From: Candidatus Poribacteria bacterium
GTDB taxonomy: Bacteria; Poribacteria; WGA-4E; UBA9662
DNA length: 6,303 bases
Assembly (NCBI GenBank): GCA_002699335.1
Contig: PACG01000041.1
Location: forward strand, 1,063 to 7,365
Reading direction: 5' to 3'
Shown here: positions 1 to 5,757 of the stretch, in pieces
How the letters are laid out: each line of letters begins with the position of its first letter
How positions within the stretch are numbered: position 1 is the stretch's first letter
Notes under the pieces: generated by a model
The model's database searches: none
What the model was told of the DNA's origin: nothing
Seen by the model: only the letters and a program-made list of their open reading frames with translations
Position numbers and translations under genes: made by a program

Positions 1-169
1 GGCCTGTTTTTCGATCCAGATCAGCCAGTTAGCCGAACTCAATCAACTTCAGCTAGCCCGGTTCCTATGGATGTTGTTTGATATTCCAACCCCAGCTTAT
101 CTGGATCAGAGTATTACTGCCATTCTGGCGGAGAACACAGTACCGGAGGAAGGTAAACATCGCACCTAG
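1..169 (+). CDS. C-terminal end of an unidentified protein (5' end outside window)
   Basis: The second forward frame is open from the window edge to a TAG stop at 167-169 and encodes 55 residues; the other two forward frames are closed by stops inside this stretch. The visible tail is leucine- and glutamine-rich and looks helical (for example QLAELNQLQLARFLWMLFD), then has a short Pro-containing turn, another helix-like piece (DQSITAILAEN) and a charged end. I do not recognise the family. There is no signal peptide, membrane segment or motif in the visible part. The next gene starts 47 bases downstream on the same strand, so this could be the first visible member of the same transcript. The call rests only on the open frame and the sensible spacing, so a chance open frame is possible. 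Confidence 0.5.
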   Translation, partial: ACFSIQISQLAELNQLQLARFLWMLFDIPTPAYLDQSITAILAENTVPEEGKHRT

Positions 170-205
170 ACCTACAGTTATTTAAAACAACAGATGGGGA
201 AGATC

Positions 206-208
206 AGG
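206..208 (+). promoter_or_regulatory. Weak ribosome binding site for the TTG-started TPR gene
   Basis: AGG lies eight bases upstream of the TTG at 217, and a further GGGGA lies at 196-200. No ATG or GTG occurs in this frame between the upstream in-frame TAA at 154-156 and 217, so this weak Shine-Dalgarno is what supports TTG as the start. Confidence 0.35.
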
Positions 209-216
209 TTGGAAAG

Positions 217-1437
217 TTGACAAAGCGGAAATATAGGCGTATATATCGGTATCGCTTGTGTGTTCGGACGATCTTGGTATTGGTAATTTGTTGGCTAGGA
301 GGTTTGGCCTTAGCTGTAGCTGAAGATGTCATCAATACTGATTACCAGCAAGGGTTAAATTTTTTAGCGAAAAACCAGAAACAACAAGCCCTCAAAGCCT
401 TTCAACGTGCGGTTGCACAAGATTCAACCCTGGCTAACGCGCACTTTTCGATTGGAATGTTGAAGAAAGAACAAGAGCAGTGGTTGTCGGCAAAAAGCGC
501 ACTAAAGCGAGCGATTGAAGCTGATCCAGATTACATCGCTCCTTACTGCGCTTTAGCCGAGTTGCAGATTGAGGTGTTTGCCCAAGTCCTGGCTGCAATT
601 AATCTCTTAAAGACCAGATTAGGTGTAATTCAGATCGGGTCAATCTCACCTCACGATACCACTAAGATCTATCAACTCCGAAAATGGTTAGGAATCGCTT
701 ATTTTCGTAACGGACAGTTTCAAAAGGCAGAGGCTGAACTAGCCGCAGCGAATCAATCTGATCTGACTGATCTTCAAACGGCCTACATTTTGGGGATAAC
801 ACTGGTTCGTATCGGTGATTTAAGCGCTGCCGCTCAGAAGTTTGAAGATTTAATCAGTAGAGATCCGTTTCACAAAAAGGCGTATTTTAGTCTGGGTAAC
901 GTTTATCGTCAACTTGGACAACCGGATTTAGCTCATCGGACACTCCAACGGTTTCAAGAGATAGATCTAGAAGACGAACGGATTGCACATTTGGAGCAGG
1001 TGGTAAAGCAATATCCAACTCATGTTGATGCTTGGTCACAATTGGGTCGGATTTATACCAAACGTCAGCAGTGGGAAAAGGCAATAACAGCACTTCAACA
1101 GTTAGTCGCTCTTGTACCGACTAACCCTGCTGCCCACGAGGCCCTCGGGTTTGTCTACTTTAATAAGGGCGATTACCGCCAAGCTGGTCAACACTATCAA
1201 CAGATTGTGCAATTGAGCCCAGATAACGCAACCTACCGGAATAGTTTGGGGAGCATATACCTAATGCTAGAACAATATCAAGAAGCAATTCAGCAGCTAA
1301 AAGTAGCAGCCGAACTCGCTCCTGAAAATCCGGAAATCTACCGCAATTTAGCTACTGCTTACCAGCAGGCTGGAGAGAAAAAACTAGCAGAAGAGACCTC
1401 TTGGCAGTATCAAAAACTGATTGCGCCCGTTGAATAA
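217..1437 (+). CDS. Exported tetratricopeptide-repeat (TPR) protein
   Basis: The protein has 406 residues. It opens with a strongly basic n-region (residues 2-17, many Arg/Lys), a hydrophobic core at about 18-32 and a likely signal peptidase site after AVA (33-35), so it should be exported by Sec. The rest is almost entirely TPR helix pairs. Recognisable repeats lie near 39-72, 73-106, 148-181, 182-215, 216-245, 262-295, 296-329, 330-363 and 364-397, with typical pairs such as LGFVYFNKGDYRQAGQHYQ and NPEIYRNLATAYQQAGEKK. A degenerate stretch (about 107-147) and a linker (246-261) break the array. TPR solenoids bind other proteins or peptides; no enzymatic domain is visible. The start is TTG, because no ATG or GTG is available downstream of the in-frame stop at 154-156, and the signal peptide begins cleanly there. 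The gene is followed after 50 bases by the PEGA/barrel gene on the same strand. A role as a periplasmic scaffold for the next two products is inference. Confidence 0.9.
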   Translation: MTKRKYRRIYRYRLCVRTILVLVICWLGGLALAVAEDVINTDYQQGLNFLAKNQKQQALKAFQRAVAQDSTLANAHFSIGMLKKEQEQWLSAKSALKRAIEADPDYIAPYCALAELQIEVFAQVLAAINLLKTRLGVIQIGSISPHDTTKIYQLRKWLGIAYFRNGQFQKAEAELAAANQSDLTDLQTAYILGITLVRIGDLSAAAQKFEDLISRDPFHKKAYFSLGNVYRQLGQPDLAHRTLQRFQEIDLEDERIAHLEQVVKQYPTHVDAWSQLGRIYTKRQQWEKAITALQQLVALVPTNPAAHEALGFVYFNKGDYRQAGQHYQQIVQLSPDNATYRNSLGSIYLMLEQYQEAIQQLKVAAELAPENPEIYRNLATAYQQAGEKKLAEETSWQYQKLIAPVE

Positions 1438-1487
1438 AGCAAAAATCAGGACCTCTTTTTTTCTGACGGCTGTGATGCCCGATTAAT

Positions 1488-2828
1488 ATGCTTAGCCGAA
1501 AATATCCGATGACAATACGGCAGATCGTTCTTTTTTCTTTTTTAGCTTGGTTTAGTTTCAACACAGGACAAGCGCAAATTTCCATCTATCTCCAAGCTGA
1601 GGCTGAAGATCCCAAACTGCAAGCCATTAACCAAGCTCTTAAACTCTCAATTTCAAATCAGTTACACCAACCATCCGAAGTTAAAGTCTATGATGATACG
1701 GATCAAATTGATCTGCCTACACAGATCTTACAGATGGACAAAGTGCAACTTCTGAATGTTCGTCGAACAACGGGTTTTGATGGTCTGATTGGGGTTGCTA
1801 CTATCGACCCATCGCTCGACGACGATTTGCTGACCATTCAACTGGATCTGGTCGATTTTTCGGCTGGGCAAATTGTCTTCAGCCATCAACTGGAGGGTAC
1901 TTTTGGTGCGGACCTACTGTCCCAGGTTGAGGCTAAAGTCTCTTCCTTTTTACAAACCTTAGTCCACTACTACGATGCCAAACTATCGATTATTTCTGAT
2001 CCCATTGGTGCTGAAGTTTGGGTTGATGGACGCAATCTGGGGCAAACACCAACCGGGAATTTGACCATAGCTGCCAACCAGCAACTCAACCTAGCAATTA
2101 AGAAGAAAGGTTACCTGACTTATAATAGAGTGATCGAAGTTCAATCGGGACAGTACACGCTAATTCACGCCCTGCTCTACGACCGGATTACCGATCAACT
2201 GTTAAAACAACAGAGGCATTTGGATTCGATGAACTTTAGCTTAGGCTCTCAGTTCTATGCTTACGATCTCGGCAAGATCGGCTTGAAAACGCAGCCGGCC
2301 TTTCTCGTCCGTTACCTCTCGAAGTTTGATCGTTGGCAGATTGGGGTCGATCTTAGTTCAGCCAACTGGGAAGGTATTCAACAATTCGATACCGTTTTAG
2401 GGACAGCGACGGGTCAGTCAAACATCGACTTTCAGTTGACTCGATTTTCGTTGCTGGGTCAATATAATCTGCTAGAGCGGATAAACCAGTTTGATCTGTA
2501 TACTGGGTTGCAGGTCGGATTGGCCAACACACTGTTCGATTATCAAAGAAGGCCGACGGGTGAATCGACTTTGACTGAAACCTCCGCAGTCAACCCAGTT
2601 GTCGGATTCGAATTGGGGGGGAGATTTTATTTCGGCTACCAATTCAAACTGGAAAGCTATGCCGGCGCCGAATTGGGTGGAAAAGCCACCTATTATCAGA
2701 AGGTTGCCAACTATTGGGGGGCATCAACATATCAGCCACAGATTATTTCCCTTAACCGACTCTATTTTGGCGCTATGCTAACTTATAGTTTCTGGCCCAA
2801 ACACAGAGAAATAGAGGCCAAAAAATGA
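1488..2828 (+). CDS. Secreted PEGA-domain protein with predicted C-terminal outer-membrane beta-barrel
   Basis: The protein has 446 residues. A signal peptide covers about residues 1-29, with a likely cut after GQA. Residues 31-160 form an alpha/beta domain (FDGLIGVATI, then LTIQLDLVDFSAGQIVFSHQL) that resembles the TolB-N/CsgG-like domains often found before PEGA repeats; this assignment is by pattern only. Residues about 164-231 are a PEGA domain, with the hallmark DPIGAEVWVDGRNLGQTP followed by a GYLTYNRVIEV strand. From about 249 to 435 there are alternating amphipathic strands rich in Gly, Tyr and Phe that end in YFGAMLTYSFW, consistent with a small outer-membrane barrel, followed by a charged tail of about ten residues. 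PEGA domains are thought to be surface-layer or wall-associated modules without catalysis. An in-frame TGA at 1473-1475 makes ATG 1488 the first possible start; ATG 1509 (residue 8) is an alternative, and neither has a clear Shine-Dalgarno. G-runs of 7 (2615-2621) and 6 (2716-2721) lie in the barrel region. The stop overlaps the next start. Confidence 0.85.
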   Translation: MLSRKYPMTIRQIVLFSFLAWFSFNTGQAQISIYLQAEAEDPKLQAINQALKLSISNQLHQPSEVKVYDDTDQIDLPTQILQMDKVQLLNVRRTTGFDGLIGVATIDPSLDDDLLTIQLDLVDFSAGQIVFSHQLEGTFGADLLSQVEAKVSSFLQTLVHYYDAKLSIISDPIGAEVWVDGRNLGQTPTGNLTIAANQQLNLAIKKKGYLTYNRVIEVQSGQYTLIHALLYDRITDQLLKQQRHLDSMNFSLGSQFYAYDLGKIGLKTQPAFLVRYLSKFDRWQIGVDLSSANWEGIQQFDTVLGTATGQSNIDFQLTRFSLLGQYNLLERINQFDLYTGLQVGLANTLFDYQRRPTGESTLTETSAVNPVVGFELGGRFYFGYQFKLESYAGAELGGKATYYQKVANYWGASTYQPQIISLNRLYFGAMLTYSFWPKHREIEAKK

Positions 2829-3367
2829 AACTGGAGTTTGAAGTAGTTTCTATTAAGTCAGCTATTCAGATCTGGATCTGCCTACTGTGGATTATGGCTC
2901 TGGTTCCAGGTTGCAGTTCGATGGATGAATTATCGCCTGAAAGTGAGGCCGATTCGGACGAATATGGGTTGACCCGAAGGAATTCAGATACCGTTCTGCA
3001 AAATCGGATCTTCTATCGGACTATGATGGTCGAACTGGAGATTATCCCAGCATCTTCCACTCCCTCCTTTGCATGGAGAGCGATGGGGTCAAAATACATG
3101 GTAATAACGGTTTTTGATCAGAAGATCGACCTGATCAATGACACTATTTCTAACCCCACAGATGCGGTCTGGACCTGGCATTCAGGTATTGGGCGCGGTC
3201 GTGAGGGGAACGTCAGTTTTAGCGATGGGGCGGATGTCCGAAATGGCGTGATTTTGGACGAGGTAACCCCGCTGGCTTCAGGCGACTATTTCATTGCCCT
3301 GTGGGGATATGACGACAGCCATGATCTTGCCTATTCTAGTCGTGAGTATCGGTATCAGGTGCCTTAA
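2825..3367 (+). CDS. Probable lipoprotein of unknown function
   Basis: The protein has 180 residues. The ATG overlaps the previous gene's TGA (ATGA at 2825-2828), so translation is probably coupled; GAGG at 2814-2817, seven bases upstream, supports this start. Residues 10-27 are hydrophobic and lead to LVPGC with Cys30, an imperfect lipobox (Pro at -2), followed by a Ser/Asp/Glu-rich linker (31-50) as is common in mature lipoproteins. The rest (about 58-180) alternates beta-strand-like segments (MMVELEIIP, KYMVITVFDQ, AVWTWHSGIGRG, GDYFIALWGYDDSH, EYRYQVP) and looks like a single Ig-like or other beta-sandwich domain ending at the C-terminus. I do not recognise the family. Co-translation with the PEGA/barrel protein suggests that the two products act at the same membrane. 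If the lipobox is not used, it would be an anchored or Sec-secreted periplasmic protein. It ends 9 bases from the convergent pgeF stop. Confidence 0.8.
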   Translation: MKLEFEVVSIKSAIQIWICLLWIMALVPGCSSMDELSPESEADSDEYGLTRRNSDTVLQNRIFYRTMMVELEIIPASSTPSFAWRAMGSKYMVITVFDQKIDLINDTISNPTDAVWTWHSGIGRGREGNVSFSDGADVRNGVILDEVTPLASGDYFIALWGYDDSHDLAYSSREYRYQVP

Positions 3368-3376
3368 TTACGGTTT

Positions 3377-4063
3377 CTAGGATAATCTAGCCTTGGCCGT
3401 GAGTCCAATAGCTGAGACCATCCGTCCGGTTTGGTTCGCTAAGCCATTGGATTCAGCCCGATAGGAATAGAATAGATCTGTCCGACAAGAGGTACAGTAG
3501 GGAGAGGCTACAATCGCTTTACTCGGCACACCTTGTCGCACCAATTGGGCTCGGTTGGCGTAATGCAAATCGAGAAAGTGGGTTTCCGTTTTGACCTCGT
3601 CTCCGAAGGCGCAAGCGAATTGATCAGCCAAATCCTGTCTTACCACATAACAACATTTCTGAATGGAAGCCCCTAGATAGATCTGGCAATTTTTGGGTTG
3701 CGTGCCAAATGTCTCCGTCATTGCCATTACAGTTTTGGCTGCAATGCGAGACAGCGTACCACGCCAGCCTGCGTGAGCGATTCCGATAGCAGGTGTTTGG
3801 GAATCGAAAACAAAAACCGGCACGCAATCGGCAGTGTAGACCCCTAACCCTAACCGTTGTGTCCTCGTAATCATGGCATCTGCCGTAGGTCTGGTTTCAG
3901 GCATGGCCTCCAAATGAACCACCACGTCGCTATGGGTTTGCCGACAGAAAGCGACCTGTGGAATCAGTTGGGTCAGAGATTGATCCTCAAAACCCCGGAA
4001 GGTGGTAATGGCTGTTAAGTCTACCGTCCGGTTTTGGAAATTGATCTGATAGAAACTGGACAT
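3377..4063 (-). CDS. pgeF: Peptidoglycan editing factor PgeF (YfiH/YlmD family, DUF152)
   Basis: From ATG 4063 the protein has 228 residues. The family's zinc/catalytic triad is intact: His44 in QTHSD, Cys80 in TADCVP and His97 in HAGWRG. The 36- and 17-residue spacings match those of E. coli YfiH (H71, C107, H124). Other signatures are GASIQKCCY, LDLHYANR, a CTSC pair at 190-193, DLFYSYR and TGRM near the end. Family members act on purine nucleosides in vitro; in E. coli the protein keeps L-Ser out of the first position of the peptidoglycan stem peptide. It has no signal and should be cytoplasmic. The N-terminus is short: the usual block between the first ITTR-like strand and the first catalytic His (GGVS, LNLG, VGD) is missing. 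The start is uncertain. The frame stays open upstream and a TTG at 4087 would add eight residues, but neither start has a clear Shine-Dalgarno; ATG is preferred on codon grounds. The gene follows the amidase on the same strand, giving two adjacent peptidoglycan genes. Confidence 0.92.
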   Translation of the reverse strand: MSSFYQINFQNRTVDLTAITTFRGFEDQSLTQLIPQVAFCRQTHSDVVVHLEAMPETRPTADAMITRTQRLGLGVYTADCVPVFVFDSQTPAIGIAHAGWRGTLSRIAAKTVMAMTETFGTQPKNCQIYLGASIQKCCYVVRQDLADQFACAFGDEVKTETHFLDLHYANRAQLVRQGVPSKAIVASPYCTSCRTDLFYSYRAESNGLANQTGRMVSAIGLTAKARLS

Positions 4064-4121
4064 TGGTGACAGGGCTGTGAGTAACAAGGCAGGTATAAAA
4101 AACCCGATGGTGAAATGCGAG

Positions 4122-4139
4122 CCACAAAAACTATTGTGG
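4122..4139 (-). other. Small hairpin spanning the amidase stop codon
   Basis: CCACAA (4122-4127) and TTGTGG (4134-4139) are perfect inverted repeats around a six-base spacer. In the minus-strand transcript the arms are the last two amidase codons (Pro-Gln) and the bases just past the stop, so the TAG stop lies in the loop. The six bases that follow (CTCGCA) include only one U, so it is not an intrinsic terminator. A six-base match may be chance. Confidence 0.3.
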
Positions 4140-4925
4140 ATGTGTCTGCTGATCGAACTTTTTAACAGCTAATGCAACGGCTTCTGCGATCTGCTGTTGC
4201 CGTTTGGGAGAAGTCAGTTGACCGTGTTCAGACCGGTTAGACAGAAACCCGAGTTCGATCAAAATAGCAGGCATTTTGGTGTCAGCTAAGACCCGGAAAG
4301 GGGCTCGCTTGACGGCTCCATCTGGTGCATTCACATTCCTGTTTTTGACGTGTAGTTTAGATACTAAAACCGATTGCGCAGTTTTAGCGGCTTCCCAACT
4401 AAACTTCTCGCTTCCTCGTTTATGCAAACTGCTTTCAATGAAGTGGATCAAGTCAACCCGCGCTTCCGCGTTCTCCCGTTGGGCTAATGTTGCTGCATGT
4501 TCGTCAGTTGGCAGGAGATCAAAAATATAGCTCTCTATGCCGTGTATTCGTCGATCCGAGTGAGCATTACAGTGGATGCTGATAAACAAGGTTTGGTCTG
4601 GTGGATAGTTATTGGCGAGTTGGACCCGTTTCGGAAGACTAATAAACCGATCTGTAGTTCGAGTCAAGTAAACTTTATATTGGCTTTTTTTTAGCACTTC
4701 AGCCAGTTTAAGCCCAATGGCTAAAGTAACGTTTTTTTCTTGTATTTTCCAAGGACTGATACAGCCTGAATCTTTCCCACCGTGTCCAGGATCAATCACA
4801 ACTGTCTTTAATATATAAGGGGATTTTGTTGCCGTAGATGTGGCGAAGACTAGAGGTTGGAGACCGCAGGAAATTAAAGTAACTGCCAAGCAGATCTGGC
4901 GAAAGAATGCAGTGTGTCGTAGCAT
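4131..4925 (-). CDS. N-acetylmuramoyl-L-alanine amidase (Amidase_3, AmiA/B/C type)
   Basis: The protein has 264 residues. A Sec signal peptide covers about 1-28 (basic start, hydrophobic core 11-27, cut near FATS). The Amidase_3 domain follows directly, about 41-258. Zinc ligands are His48 (DPGHGG), Glu63 (QEKN) and His118 (ISIHCNAH); Glu224 in ILIELGFLSN is the catalytic glutamate. The enzyme cleaves the MurNAc-L-Ala bond of peptidoglycan in the periplasm. Residues 137-190, with AATLAQREN and further predicted helix, match in position and rough length the helical insertion that keeps E. coli AmiA/B/C inactive until a LytM-type activator binds; this is inference. The AMIN domain of E. coli AmiB and AmiC is absent. 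An in-frame TAG three codons upstream of ATG 4925 fixes the start and excludes a longer twin-arginine leader; no strong Shine-Dalgarno is seen. The gene lies 58 bases after the zinc-ribbon gene and just before pgeF, probably in one operon. Confidence 0.95.
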   Translation of the reverse strand: MLRHTAFFRQICLAVTLISCGLQPLVFATSTATKSPYILKTVVIDPGHGGKDSGCISPWKIQEKNVTLAIGLKLAEVLKKSQYKVYLTRTTDRFISLPKRVQLANNYPPDQTLFISIHCNAHSDRRIHGIESYIFDLLPTDEHAATLAQRENAEARVDLIHFIESSLHKRGSEKFSWEAAKTAQSVLVSKLHVKNRNVNAPDGAVKRAPFRVLADTKMPAILIELGFLSNRSEHGQLTSPKRQQQIAEAVALAVKKFDQQTHPQ

Positions 4926-4968
4926 ATAGATCTACTGTTTATAGCTAATCGATTGAAGTACAAATGAT

Positions 4969-4984
4969 GACCAGGAGACTGGTC
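4969..4984 (-). other. Perfect 6-bp hairpin just past the zinc-ribbon gene stop
   Basis: GACCAG (4969-4974) and CTGGTC (4979-4984) form a perfect six-pair stem with a four-base loop, GAGA on the plus strand and UCUC in the minus-strand transcript. One arm includes the last base of the zinc-ribbon gene's TAG stop. In the transcript the stem is followed by CAUCAUUUG and not a U-run, so it is more likely an mRNA stability or processing element, or chance, than a terminator. The remaining bases up to the amidase start hold nothing else recognisable. Confidence 0.4.
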
Positions 4985-5724
4985 TACTCGTCTGAGACAA
5001 CTCCATCAGGCACAGGAGATGAAAACAATACCCGTCGGCACACCGGACAACGTAAAATCTCCTGAGTATTCGGGATCTCACCTGCCAGCTGTGGTGGTAA
5101 TTTCATTTGACAGTGTCCGCAAGCCCCATCTCTCATCGGTGCGAGGAAAGTGTCTTGTCGACGCTTAACCCAATTCTCGTATTGACTTAAGATCTTATGG
5201 TCCAGATGTTGGCATATTTCTTTACGCTGCTGGCCCATAGATCTCATATTTTTAGTCAGTTCCGTTCGTTCTGCCGCATACTCTTCTTTACGATTCAATT
5301 GCTCAGTCTGTTGGCGTTCGAGTTCGACCGTTGCCTCTTTTAACTCCTCGTTTAGCTGATCTACTCGCTCTAATAGTTCCAGTATGGTGTCTTCGAACCC
5401 CATTTCTTTCTGGTCCAGGAATTCAATCTCTTTGTCGAGAGCTTCATACTCTTTGTTGGTTTTGACACTACGCATTTGCATTGTCAGCTTATTACGTTGT
5501 TCGGTCAGCAACTCCAACTCACCGCTGATGGAACGTTGCTTTTGTTCAGACTCTTGAATCTCAATTTCTTTAGCTTCGACACGTTGACAGAAATCCTCTA
5601 ATTCAGTCTCGAGCTTTTTAATTTCTTGAGGAACACTCTGAGTGTGACGATGGATGCCTATCGCTTTGGTATCTAGTTGTTGCACTTCGTAGAGAAGGGC
5701 AAGCTGCTGGTGTAAATCAGTCAT
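4984..5724 (-). CDS. Coiled-coil protein with C-terminal C4 zinc ribbon (COG1579; CT398/HP0958-like)
   Basis: The protein has 246 residues. Residues about 30-185 are a long charged helical region with many Glu/Lys/Gln heptads and a central turn, the expected antiparallel coiled-coil hairpin; it includes the family-typical MRSVKTNKEYEALDKEI at about 85-101. The zinc ribbon has four Cys at 202, 205, 226 and 229 (CGHC, 20 residues, CPVC), plus the family's LPPQLAGEI between the pairs. No signal peptide is present, so it is cytoplasmic. Of known relatives, Helicobacter HP0958 (FlgZ) binds sigma-54 and flagellin mRNA, and Chlamydia CT398 has been reported to bind sigma-54 and secretion components; most members, including this one, have no assigned role. 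The start at 5724 has a good Shine-Dalgarno. It sits between tatC and the amidase, consistent with a housekeeping operon. Confidence 0.92.
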   Translation of the reverse strand: MTDLHQQLALLYEVQQLDTKAIGIHRHTQSVPQEIKKLETELEDFCQRVEAKEIEIQESEQKQRSISGELELLTEQRNKLTMQMRSVKTNKEYEALDKEIEFLDQKEMGFEDTILELLERVDQLNEELKEATVELERQQTEQLNRKEEYAAERTELTKNMRSMGQQRKEICQHLDHKILSQYENWVKRRQDTFLAPMRDGACGHCQMKLPPQLAGEIPNTQEILRCPVCRRVLFSSPVPDGVVSDE

Positions 5725-5734
5725 AAATATTCAG

Positions 5735-5740
5735 ACTCCT
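5735..5740 (-). promoter_or_regulatory. Shine-Dalgarno site for the zinc-ribbon gene
   Basis: AGGAGT on the minus strand lies 10 bases upstream of the ATG at 5724, inside the 33-base gap after tatC. It is the clearest ribosome binding site in the window and supports that start. Confidence 0.7.
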
Positions 5741-5757
5741 ATTTTAGTCGATCTATC

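Noticed and set aside
887..1093. Minus-strand 68-codon open frame inside the TPR gene
   Set aside because: It is a shadow of the TPR repeats, which are continuous through this stretch on the plus strand.
1441..1466. A-run, AGGACCTC and seven T (1456-1462) after the TPR gene as an intrinsic terminator
   Set aside because: The G/C stem would have two or three pairs with almost no loop. The alternative pairings (AATCAG with CTGATT upstream, or TCAG with CTGA downstream) are AT-rich and wrongly placed for the T-run. The next gene starts 50 bases on in the same direction.
2599..2781. 60-codon open frame inside the barrel gene as a separate small gene
   Set aside because: It overlaps a continuous barrel-coding frame and lacks a Shine-Dalgarno; its only relevance is as the frame entered if one G were lost from the poly-G run.
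3376..3390. CTAG repeated around a six-base spacer at the pgeF stop as a bidirectional terminator
   Set aside because: Only four pairs form, and no T-run follows on either strand.
4276..4694. Two plus-strand open frames opposite the amidase
   Set aside because: They are antisense shadows of a gene with complete catalytic motifs; no ribosome site or recognisable product.
4840..4925. Twin-arginine signal on the amidase, suggested by tatC nearby
   Set aside because: The leader has single arginines at residues 3 and 9 but no RR motif, and an in-frame TAG three codons upstream prevents a longer leader.
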